Positions 51,768 to 60,000 of a stretch of DNA of 60,000 nucleotides are shown in pieces. The translations under genes were made by a program, and so were the position numbers. The stretch is from positions 10,976,349 to 11,036,348 of the forward strand of contig NC_088318.1 in assembly GCF_910592395.1 (NCBI RefSeq), given 5' to 3'. Within the stretch, counting starts at the first letter, position 1. Every line of letters starts with the position of its first letter. Below the pieces are notes generated by a model. It saw only the letters and a program-made list of their open reading frames with translations. It ran no database searches and was not told the DNA's origin. Source of the DNA: Lineus longissimus (lineage: Eukaryota; Nemertea; Pilidiophora; Heteronemertea; Lineidae).

Positions 51768-52293
51768 TCATCATAGAATCTATGATGGCCCATCATAGAA
51801 TCTATGATGGAGCCTATTTCTATCATAGAATCTATGATGGAGCCTATTTCCATCATAGAATCTATGATGGAGCCTATTTCCATCATAGAATCATAGAATC
51901 TATGATGGAGCCTATTTCTATCAGAGAATCTATGATGAAGCCTATTTCCATCATGGAATCTATGATGGAGCCTATTTCCACCATAGAATCTATGATGGAG
52001 CCTATTTCCATCATAGAATCATAGAATCTATGATGGAGCCTATTTCTATCAGAGAATCTATGATGAAGCCTATTTCCATCATGGAATCTATGATGGAGCC
52101 TATTTCCATCATAGAATCATAGAATCTATGATGGAGCCTATTTCTATCAGAGAATCTATGATGGAGCCTATTTCCATCATAGAATCTATGATGGAGCCTA
52201 TTTCCATCATAGAATCATAGAATCTATGATGGAGCCTATTTCTATCAGAGAATCTATGATGAAGCCTATTTCCATCATGGAATCCATGATGGA
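51768..52293 (+). repeat. Minisatellite, 30-bp palindromic unit, about 17 copies
   Basis: The unit is ATAGAATCTATGATGGAGCC plus TATTTCCATC. Each unit carries CATCATAGA-A-TCTATGATG, a 9-bp inverted repeat around one base, so every repeat can fold. Variants (TCAGAGAATC, GATGAAGCC, CATGGAATC, and a doubled ATAGAATCATAGAATC) recur in a fixed order, showing a higher-order repeat of roughly 100-130 bp. Both strands are open across the array, because 30 is a multiple of 3. I do not consider these coding. Confidence 0.95.
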
Positions 52294-53080
52294 ATGACCT
52301 CAGGGGATTGGAGGAGGGGGTCGACCACCTTAATGTGCCTAGTTTTTCAATGAAAACGTGGCATGTAAATGAGGTTATGAAAACATTTTCTAGTCTGTGA
52401 ATGAAGTTTCCATGAAAACCTGATACGCCACGCATGTACATGTTGCTTTTTATATCATCATATCTACATAATACAACGGTCTCCCAAACATGACATCGTC
52501 ATTATAGAGGGCGTCGCATCTCGAGCATGCATGCTTGGAGTGAATAAACTTACTTACTTCATACTTACTAACTTACTTGGAAGCAGTTGTCTTGTTCCAA
52601 CGTGCCAGATTGTGTTTTGGAAATACTGAAAGTGATGTACCATATACATGTACAGGGTAGATTTCGGAAGCCAGCATTTAATTGTAGCAGTCGTCAGAAA
52701 GCTGGGCTTTTGCACCGAGTCCTGGGGCTGGGCAGCGAAAAATTCCCTTGGAGAAATAATGCTATATACTACCTAGCTTAATAGTTTGACTGTTTCAGTT
52801 ATTTTGTTCCAATGCATCGTCCCCACCTGTTTAATGCCGTCTACATGTAGACCAAGATCAATTTGCACATTATTTTTTACATCTGTTGAACTTATACAAT
52901 ATGTAAACTATCGGAATTTCTTATTTGTCAATATTTATTTAGGATTAATATCCGTTATAGAGATTGTGCGCTGGTACATGTATATAGGCCTACCGAAACA
53001 GATGGAGTGGGGATCACCGAGCTCGTCTGATAATGGGCATGGGCCGCGGATGATTCACCATAAGAAAAGCCTTTGTTAGG

Positions 53081-53625
53081 CATGGTTTTCCATACAAAAA
53101 CGTACCTGTAAAACAGTTTTAAGCCGTTTTCCCTTTAAAATGGTACTTTCGACATGCTCATAACTTTTTCAGAGACGACTTTTAACCCGAAAATTAGCGT
53201 TTTCACCACGACGGGTTGAATGGAGCGTCAACACCGCATGAGTCAGCCAATTTCACTGAAGGTTCATCATTTTCTTTATTTAAAACACACCTAATTCTCA
53301 ATTAAAGAATATTTATATTTTGATGGAAATATCTGGTAGGGCCTATGGTGAGACCACGCATTGATCTCAAACTGAACTATTTTCGTGGGCTGATTGGTTT
53401 TATATAGGTGAGTGACCGTAACTCATTAAAAAATCATTGAACTGCAAAATACAATGCACTAAAACGGGTTGTAACCTTGGGCCTGCCTGAAATTCCCAAA
53501 CCATGCTCATTCCAGCCAGCCAGCATCGCAACACTGGCGAACAATCATTATCAGGGATCAGCATCAGTGTGATACTACAGGTGGCGGCGCGTGGTGTCAA
53601 GCAGAGGTATCATCCTCCTGGCTTG
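53081..53625 (+). repeat. Dispersed repeat family R1, copy 5 (longest)
   Basis: This copy carries both halves of the family: the segment shared with 12945-13400 (GTTTTAAGCCGTTTTCCC, AACACACCTAATTC, ACCACGCATTGATCTCAAAC) and the terminal segment shared with 7.9, 22.7 and 36.8 kb (GGTGGCGGCGCGTGGTG, GGTATCATCCTCCTGG). It shows that the two segments belong to one element of at least 545 bp. Confidence 0.7.
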
Positions 53626-54132
53626 GTAAATATGAAAAGAACCCGAACAAGTTATTGATGTGTGCATGGCGTGGTATGGGAGTGGTATGCCAATTCCATG
53701 CCTCCAACGGTGTCCATTTCAGTGTAGTACACATGATGCTGATTATTACATGACCCAGTGCCCTTACTGTGTGTATAAGGCAAATGAAGATGGCCAATTT
53801 AACCCCCTGTTCCTGCCTAGTCACCCTTTAAAGGTCATATATCAAGGTTTTTTGCCATTTTCTGCTGTAAGACGATTTCAAAAGTGTACCTAACACTTTA
53901 TACAATACAGAACACCAAATGCAATTAGCTCCATCCATTTTGAAGATATAGCCAATTATGTGTTTTACAACTTGATTACCTGATCAGGCTAGCAACTGGC
54001 TTGTTAGAGCCAGGCGGCGGGTTCTGCAAAAGTTGTGATGTAGATCAGGTCATCTGTACATGTCATGCAATCATAAAAGCAGGAGGGCCTTAATTAATTA
54101 TGCACACCTGGAAGTAATGTGTTTCATTCACT

Positions 54133-54438
54133 ATGGTGTAATGTGTGGCTCCGAATTGTGTCAAGGATAGCACAAAGAACAATCGAATGACGGATGGGAC
54201 CCATTTTCATGAATTTCCAAAGCCAGTTGAACGAGAGAGGAGGAAGCTGTGGATTCGGAAGTGCAAACGTTTGGAGTGTTGGAAGCCTGGGCCTTCGGCC
54301 AAACTTTGCAGTGATCACTTTATCGATACGGATTATCACATGAAGCCGGATATCTGCATCCAACTGAATATTAAATGCCACTTGTTAAAAACAGCTGTTC
54401 CAACCATGTCAATTGCATTTAATGCCCGAGGCTGCTGA
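54133..54438 (+). pseudogene. THAP zinc-finger domain with a stop at codon 3
   Basis: Reading from ATG at 54133, the frame is M-V-stop-CVAPNC and then open for 98 codons. The rest is a complete THAP (C2CH) DNA-binding domain: Cys4 and Cys9, FHEFP (25-29), the WIRKCKR helix with Trp40, a second Trp50 then P, Cys59-S-D-His62 (LCSDHF), and the closing AVPT (88-91). The frame ends at residue 101, so only the domain remains. The TAA at 54139-54141 is the only fault. Translation could in principle begin at Met19, but that would lose two zinc ligands. It may be a recently killed single-domain gene, a transposase (P-element-like) remnant, or an exon with a sequencing error at one base. Confidence 0.85.
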
Positions 54439-54832
54439 GGTCGGTTGTTATACATAATGTGTAGGCCCTATTGGGGCCTGTGATACCCCATAGTGTCTTC
54501 TTGTGTTCCAGCCATAGCAAGGTGACAGCGACACAGGTCAGTGTCAGTGACAGCCACTGTCAATGACAGATTATTGTCAACTGACATCTAGGCCTATCTA
54601 ACGTTGCACGGCATTATATCGTCACGTCAAGATGATTGTGCATAATACCGTCACTTTTCAATAGTAGTTCAGCGTCATGACATAACTGGCGATACAACAC
54701 TGACGAGGCGAAACAATATTGTGCAACATTAGTCTGTTCAAAAATCATACATGTTATGCATCTGCAACCGTCTATCAATGTCTTCTTTGCTATATCTGCA
54801 GGTCTGCCTTGCAAATTGATTAACCACAAATT
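54439..54832. other. Short gap with a quasi-palindromic CAGTGACAG cluster
   Basis: Around 54530-54580, GTCAGTGACAG, CCACTGTCAATGACAG and related words repeat with local symmetry. The minus strand contains GCRCITC-like C-x-C-x2-C coding potential, discussed with the next entry. Nothing else was supported. Confidence 0.4.
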
Positions 54833-54985
54833 CTAATCACTTTCGTCCGAATGATCACTCTCATTATGATCTAGTGATATTAATGGCTCGAACATGTACG
54901 GCTCAACGTTTAAATATCCTTCTGTATCGACCAAAACATCCTCAAATTCACTGCTCTCACTCTCTGAACTGTATGCGGAAGCCAT
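54833..54985 (-). CDS. Acidic N-terminal ORF, possible first exon of an expanded family
   Basis: A 50-codon ORF starting MASAYSSESESSEFEDVLVD, with GYLNVEPYMFEPL near residues 23-35 and ending DHSDESD before TAG. A Ser/Glu-rich start, then an aromatic PYMFEPL box and another acidic cluster, is a layout I associate with many invertebrate proteins annotated as P2X7 C-terminal-domain-like. This comes from memory of the layout, not from a search. Downstream on the same strand (about 54760), a frame without ATG continuity contains CRCITC, a C-x-C-x2-C pattern that would fit such a domain after decay. Whether it is a real exon, an orphan or a remnant is open. It lies opposite in direction to the THAP domain, about 0.4 kb away. 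Confidence 0.35.
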   Translation of the reverse strand: MASAYSSESESSEFEDVLVDTEGYLNVEPYMFEPLISLDHNESDHSDESD

Positions 54986-56819
54986 CTTGCTTTGTTCTGA
55001 CTGACCTGATCTACGTCATCAAAAAATCCCTAGCGGCCACATGTGGAACTAATCTAAAGTTGTGTGTGATGGGAAATTCAAATAGTTTAAAATTGAAAAT
55101 TGAAATAACTAAATAATGACTTTATTATTAGAATTTTTTTAATGTCTGGGATCTTGTTTTTTTAACCCTCAACATATTTCATGAGTATCAAGCATGTTTT
55201 CAAACCTTGATATATGGCCTTTAAAGCTTGATTCCAATTCAGCGTTTACCGCTATAGTCGCCAGCTTGACAAAACTACACACTTGGCACCAACAGTTATC
55301 AGGTATTTCAAGTTAGCGGTCGGCTTCTTTTGATGATACGCCGGGGCAATCTTGTTCATAAAATACCCGCTGGAGCAAAGTGTGGTGTCACGCCGCAGCG
55401 GTAAATTGCTCTCGAATCAGCTTTCCGCTGGTTTGTGACTCGATTACAGTGCCGTCCTTATGTTTTAGATTTTAGGCAATGGTTTCGCAGAGCCATCTAA
55501 GGAGAAAAGCCTTTCGAATCTTTTACCTTCAAAGTGTATTATTGTGAAGGATCAGATACATCTATAACGTATCAATTTCTCAGCCTTTTTTGGGATTTTC
55601 ACGGCGGCTTATGATATACACGATTATATACAGCAGTGCCAAACTTATCATATTATTTCTGACAATATTTTTAACGGAATAGAGGGGTTTGGTCTCTGTA
55701 ATATTATCAAATACATGTACATGTTTAAGGCTTTATAGATTTTAAGCCAACATTTGTTTTTCACCAAGCCTCTCATTGTAGTCCATATGGTCAAAATGAC
55801 ATTCGTGATGAATGAGTATTTACACAAGAAATGCCTTGGATTATTGAACGTTATCGGTCTCTCAAGTTCAGTGTTTCTGGATCTATCAGCACGAAATTGT
55901 CATACTGAATGAAAGACAGGAGATTTCCGTGAGTCCGTTTCCCTTTTTTGAGCTTTACGTCCGATCCGTCGAAAGAAATATTGCGAAAATCTGTCAGAAC
56001 CATTAGCTTTACTGTTTCCCCTTTCTCCAGTGAGAACTGTGATACTAGAACAACAAGGTGGTCAAGTGCTCATTACATGCACGTTTACCTACCCTTGCCG
56101 GTTAAGGCTTGTCGATCACCATGAAAGCTTTTTCGTGGGGGTCGATATTGTCTAGATTCGCCCTGACAACGCCTTGATAAGACAGTAAACAATGGGAATT
56201 TAGGTCTAAAGTGCCAGTGGGCTTTGTCTAAAGACAATAGACCGTGTATTAGGCTGGGCCTGAATTCTGTCACCTGCAGGAGGCGAAGGCAAAATAACGT
56301 TATGCCAGAAAAGAAGACAGTGCGTTTGACGGGAGCCAAAATCATTGACTGGAAACGAAGCTGTGGGGAACCGCCGATGACCACGCAGCAGCAAACAGCC
56401 GATTCAGTCGCCTCGATTTATCGGCTGTGTGCGTTATCCGAACGCTGATTGATCGGCATGGAGCGGAGGATATGATGGTTACCTAAAATCTAGACGGGGT
56501 AGTTCGGTCATGATTGCGGCAAAGATCACATTAACGCACCGTCATCTCGGAACCATTCGGGAATTTCCGAAAGGTCGGAGAGGTGTTCGGATTTTCTGAA
56601 ATGCCGAGAAAATCGTTACCTCGTCTGACGAAATCGCATGGAGAGTGGCAAACATCCTCTATGGACCACGTATTCTGTTATACATATTTCACCCAAAACC
56701 GCATTTTCGTTTTTTCCGGGTGTAGGCCTAACATTTTATCAAGCCGTATTGTTTCGAACTCTCCTAGCACAGAAACGTATATACCGATTTCACTTAAAGG
56801 TTGAGCATCAAGTCACAAA
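54986..56819. other. Upstream region of the CRAL-TRIO gene
   Basis: No coding exon is supported here. The last 200 bp before the start codon hold TATATA-like words (56776-56784) and one TAGGCCTA (56723-56730), but no promoter element can be assigned. The 5' UTR and core promoter are probably within this stretch. Confidence 0.45.
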
Positions 56820-56979
56820 ATGGCCAAGTGCGACGAAGGGGACTATGTATGTGCGCTGGACTCAAAGCTGCAGGATCGTGCTCGGAAGGAGCTGATGGAA
56901 GACCCACGTGAGAGGGCGTCACAGATTGAGTCAATGAGGAGTTGGATCAAGCAGCAAGCACACTTCCATTGCAGAACAG
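56820..56979 (+). CDS. CRAL-TRIO lipid-binding protein, first coding exon
   Basis: A 160-bp exon encoding 53 residues plus one base. It starts with ATGG preceded by AAA, a good start context, and ends with donor AACAG followed by GTAAGTG. The sequence LQDRARKELMEDPRERASQI followed by ESMRSWIKQQAHFHCRT is the N-terminal helical CRAL_TRIO_N region of alpha-tocopherol transfer protein/clavesin-like SEC14 proteins, which carry hydrophobic ligands or phosphoinositides in the cytoplasm or on endosomal membranes. The split Asp codon (G, then AC in the next exon) gives RTDDRFLLRFLRAG, matching the family exactly. Which ligand it binds cannot be told from the N-terminus. Confidence 0.9.
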
Positions 56980-57727
56980 GTAAGTGTACGCCGAAAAGTT
57001 GTTGCGACAAAACGCTTACATTTTGCCGATGAACACGCATTTCGAACACTTTGAGACGGACTTTGAATTCGTTTTGTCGACACACGCAGGAAGCACTTTC
57101 TTCCCGATACACTGATTGTTCACCCCAAGCCGCGTAATACATGCGTTGGCAGCCAAAAACGTTGTGGTGAATAAAAGGTAAACGCAGCTACAATCCAACC
57201 TTGTGTCAGGAATTGGCGGAGGCGCAATCTGGTGAATAAGGACGATGAATCAAACTAAACTGGATGTAGTAGAAGTGTGCTGTCCAAATTTAGAGGTTCT
57301 AAAGAAGTTAACACGAAGCAATGAATATCATATTAAAATGCGTTCTCTTAATAAACACGTGAACATATAACATACAACACTGCAGTGGTACTGAATACAT
57401 TAGTTGAAGTTTCCTTGGACAAAACAAACAATACACACAGTCAAACGTTTACACTAGCTCATCAGTCATCTCTTTTATAACCACGCTCATGCGATTAACG
57501 TAGAGTCCTTATCGTTTGAGGATGAACGTAGTGTCTATCTGGAGTCTATCGTATGAACGAAGGGTGTCATTCAGTTTGAAGGTAACGCTGTCTATATGCA
57601 GCTGTGTGAATGAATGACGTAATCTGAACGATGATCCTACGAACGATTCTGATTCTCAACGTGTCTGAACGATTATACTGGAAAAAAAATATTACAAAAT
57701 TAGTCCAGGAAGTCTTAAACAAAGTAC

Positions 57728-58135
57728 TAACCCACCAAAGTGTGACGCCGACGGTGGATTGAACTCCCAAGTGATGTTCTTGTACCGAATATAATCAGCT
57801 ATTTGATCCTTGTTCCAAGCTTTGATGGCATCTCGAAGTTCAGCTTCTGCCTCAACCAGGTTCGTCCCGTTGTCCGAGTGCATAACTGTAGGGGCCCCTC
57901 TCCGGTACACGAATCTCCGAATTGCTTGTATGCAGGCGCTAATATTCAGAGAGTGTGCCACTTCGATACGTATGGCTCTTATGGCATAGCAAGTGAATAC
58001 AACACCATAGCGTTTATGATCGCTTCTCCCTATCTTAATGAGGAATGGGCCAAAATAGTCCATGCCAGTGTGCGAGAAGGATGGTTCACCCCCAATAACA
58101 CGGTCTACGTGCAGATCAGCCATCTTCGGCTGCAT
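57728..58135 (-). pseudogene. BEL/Pao integrase core (rve), truncated
   Basis: The frame shows the DDE-type integrase fold: the first catalytic Asp in GMDYFGPF, the second in HSDNGTN, then NPPSASHFGG. The third catalytic residue, Glu, normally follows soon after that GG. Here the match stops at GG and the sequence turns unrelated, so the Glu is missing and the core is cut short. Confidence 0.9.
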
Positions 58136-58165
58136 AGCCTTGGCTTGTTATCTCCGACAAACAAC

Positions 58166-58495
58166 TCATCTAGCTACTCTCTGCTTGATGTGGTTGGTCG
58201 CTCCTGGAATCCAGTTCTTGGCCCTCAGACGTGATAGAACTACATTTCTGCCCAAGTGTCCTATTTGTCGATGAAGATCCTCTAAGATTATAGCCGCCAC
58301 GGGTGACTTCTTCGGTATCAATATCTGGTGCTTTTGCTCCTCCGATAAAGCGGGTGCTTTCCCCAATCTTCCACCTACACGCATGAGTCCATTCTCCATG
58401 TATGGGTCAAGCTTTCGGATCGAACTAGCTCCTCCAACTCCACCTGCTTCCAACGCCTTTATTTCACTTCCGTAGAATATTTCCTGTTCATGCAT
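58166..58495 (-). pseudogene. BEL/Pao linker and integrase zinc-binding region
   Basis: The open part includes a linker rich in charged residues, then GRLGKAPALSEEQKHQILIP and the H-x(4)-H start of the H2C2 zinc-binding domain (HRQIGHLG, then RLRAKNWIPG). The following Cys pair would lie after a TGA stop in the same frame (near 58163). A second stop (TAA) follows before the core, so the domain is broken by point mutations, not a frameshift. Confidence 0.88.
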
Positions 58496-58698
58496 GATGA
58501 TACGCTTCTCTGCAAGTTCTAGGTCCTCAACAGTAAGTGTTTTCCTGCGCTTGCCTGGTTCTCCACTTCAAGATCCTCGCAACGGTTCCTCTAATGGTTT
58601 GCCACCTTGAAACTCTGTCAAACAGTCCTTCTAGCCCTGAAGATCGATCTTCCAGATCCACTGCGGCATTTACAACACCTTCAGTTCCCTTTCGTACC

Positions 58699-59292
58699 TC
58701 AGGGTCGTCCCTTGGGAATATCTTGCCTTGGCCATTCGCTCTCCTCTTTCGCAAGAAACTCTGGTCCGTTCATCCAGAAGGCTGTCTCTGTGGCATTCTT
58801 GAGCTTTAATCCTCTAGACACCAGATCCGCCGGGTTACTCTTGGTACCAACGTAGTGCCATTGGCTCGGCGTGCTTTCCTCAAGGATGATGGTCAAACGG
58901 TTGGCTATGAATGTGTGGAATGTACTGATAGTATTATTGACGTATCTCAATACTGTCATGCTGTCTGTCCAAAACTCCACTCGCTCGAACTCATAGTCCA
59001 ACTCCCTCATGACCGCTGCTGCACTCTTAACAGCAATGGTTGCAGCTGTAAGTTCCATTCTCGGTATAGTCACTTTCTTCAAAGGAGCTACTCTCGCTTT
59101 CCCAAAGAGAAGACTAGTATGAAGCTGAGAGCTATCTCTTTCCTTGATCCGTACATAAGCTGCCACACCATAGGCCTTCTCGCTGGCGTCAGCAAACACC
59201 TGCAGCTGGTATGAAACATCTGTGAATTCTGCAGATCGAGGGACTTCTAAGTTCTCGAGTAGCAAGATGTCTTTGAGGCATTGGTTCCACAC
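58699..59292 (-). pseudogene. BEL/Pao RNase H region
   Basis: An open frame of about 197 codons with the family's RNase H signature: FADASEKAYGVAAYVR (first Asp), PLKKVTIPRMELTAA (Glu), FWTDSMTVLRY (Asp) and GTKSNPADLVSRG (last Asp region). All four acidic positions look intact. The frame shifts near 58720 and continues in another frame into the linker. Confidence 0.9.
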
Positions 59293-59604
59293 AAATCCAC
59301 CTCGTCTATGGTATCATCCCATCCGATACCTTGCTTAGTTGCTCAGAAATTGACACTCAACAAACGTGCAGTTCCGGGCGTGGCAAAAAGGGGTATTCTT
59401 AGTTGAAGCGCCGACCAAACCCAGGTCACGTCAATTTGTGCGAGAACGCACGAACAAGAACACAAGGCTACGCGCTACTATGAAAGTTGGACGTTATGCA
59501 GTGTGATGAAGTGTCTCCATTCGAGAGTTGTTTGATGTATACGTTATGTTATGTTCCTTTCCGCAAAATATCGTCAGCCTTCTTCAACATACATGTCTTT
59601 ACAG

Positions 59605-59764
59605 ACGATCGCTTCCTCCTGCGGTTCCTGAGGGCGGGAAAGTTCAGTATTCTACGAGCTCAGAAGATACTATCGAACTACCTCGATGTCAGGACGCGTC
59701 TACCGGAATGGTTCAAAGATGTGGACCCAAGGGATCATAACATGATGAAAGCGTTGGACAAAGG
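59605..59764 (+). CDS. CRAL-TRIO lipid-binding protein, exon 2 (gene continues)
   Basis: The acceptor CATGTCTTTACAG is followed by AC GAT CGC, completing Asp with the G of exon 1. It encodes DDRFLLRFLRAGKFSILRAQ, the conserved CRAL_TRIO_N core, then LPEWFKDVDPRDHNMMKALDKG. After DKG the frame runs on into sequence unlike the family, so the exon most likely ends at the donor GG followed by GTACGA (after 59764), phase 2; that donor is weaker than the first. The lipid-binding CRAL-TRIO lobe itself should lie beyond the window. Confidence 0.85.
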
Positions 59765-60000
59765 GTACGAGATTTTAGAATGCATGGGCATTAGCATGTG
59801 CATGTACCCTTGTTGCCAAACCGATTTTCAGATATCTCCGTGTTAACTATCATCAATGACTGTTCAAAGCGACAAAAAGGGCGACGGATGTGGCCGAAGC
59901 CGAAGTTAATATTTTAAATGGCCACCAAGCACCGCTATCTGTAGCGCCATAGCCTACATTGCGCGAGGGAGTTTTCGCCATGCGCCCGAAACGCCAACGC
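59765..60000 (+). other. Start of CRAL-TRIO gene intron 2
   Basis: The exon frame continues for 27 codons of family-unlike residues before a stop, as expected for intron. Nothing else was seen up to the window edge. Confidence 0.6.

Larger units (their letters stand above)
37899..54132. other. Repeat-rich stretch without a confirmed gene
   Basis: This should contain the first ERG coding exon and promoter, unless they lie beyond the window. I found no minus-strand ATG exon with the expected start and a phase-0 donor. Unassigned ORFs of modest length with no recognisable motif include 47242-47508 (+, one hydrophobic segment near its end) and 50091-50399 (+). The rest holds the repeats listed separately. 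Confidence 0.5.
57725..59420 (-). mobile_element. BEL/Pao LTR retrotransposon fragment, inactive
   Basis: Minus-strand remains of a pol polyprotein in the order RNase H, integrase zinc-binding region, integrase core. This matches BEL/Pao elements, which place RNase H just before integrase. There are several frameshifts (near 59290, 58720 and 58550) and two in-frame stops between 58130 and 58170. Protease and most of the reverse transcriptase are absent; only weak similarity to the segment just before RNase H remains near 59300-59420. No LTRs were recognised. It sits antisense in an intron, the orientation usually tolerated. Confidence 0.9.
56980..59604 (+). other. CRAL-TRIO gene intron 1
   Basis: The intron runs from GTAAGTG to CATGTCTTTACAG. 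56980-57720 holds no supported feature. The rest is mostly an antisense BEL/Pao retrotransposon fragment. Confidence 0.85.

Noticed and set aside
51737-52024. ORF with repeated ESMMEPIS units
   Set aside because: It is the 30-bp minisatellite read in frame; the reverse strand is equally open.
59765-59846. Extension of CRAL-TRIO exon 2 to the stop at 59846
   Set aside because: The residues after DKG do not resemble the family, and a usable GT donor follows DKG.

Overview
This is a window of animal nuclear DNA, AT-rich, with small exons separated by long introns full of repeats and no operon-like gene packing. Two protein genes are recognised with confidence. The first is an ERG/FLI1-type ETS transcription factor on the minus strand, running from at least 37898 down to 4366. 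The second is the 5' part of a CRAL-TRIO (SEC14-like, alpha-tocopherol transfer protein-like) lipid-binding gene on the plus strand, starting at 56820 and leaving the window at its right end. The ERG gene in an invertebrate context, together with the strongly over-used palindromes TACATGTA and TAGGCCTA, suggests a marine invertebrate. An echinoderm or hemichordate is my best guess, but this is inference; a mollusc or brachiopod cannot be excluded.

Layout: 1-4365 is the 3' flank (and probably 3' UTR) of ERG, with inverted repeats. 4366-4895 is the terminal ETS-domain exon. 8826-8894 is a 69-bp linker exon found by splice sites and phase. 24393-24596 is the Pointed (SAM/PNT) exon. 37325-37898 is a 574-bp exon coding for the region N-terminal to PNT. 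The four exons join in phase to 458 codons plus a stop. The start-codon exon was not found and must lie further right. The introns carry a THAP-like exon remnant (7.4 kb), an intact tRNA-Glu(CTC) gene (20.9 kb), a second tRNA-Glu split by a 935-bp transposon with a 9-bp target duplication (11.4-12.4 kb), a 964-bp foldback element with 284-bp arms (16.9-17.8 kb) and several MITE-like elements.

37.9-56.8 kb has no confirmed gene. It holds a tRNA-derived SINE-like repeat (39.9 kb), a decayed LINE reverse-transcriptase fragment (41.6 kb), a MITE nested in an older repeat (44.4 kb), a palindromic 30-bp minisatellite (51.8-52.3 kb), a complete THAP zinc-finger domain with a stop at codon 3 (54.1 kb) and a small acidic minus-strand ORF (54.9 kb). 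Intron 1 of the CRAL-TRIO gene carries a broken antisense BEL/Pao retrotransposon. At least one dispersed repeat family recurs across the window (7.9, 12.9, 22.7, 36.8 and 53.1 kb), always in the same orientation. Nothing bacterial, and no CRISPR array, was seen.
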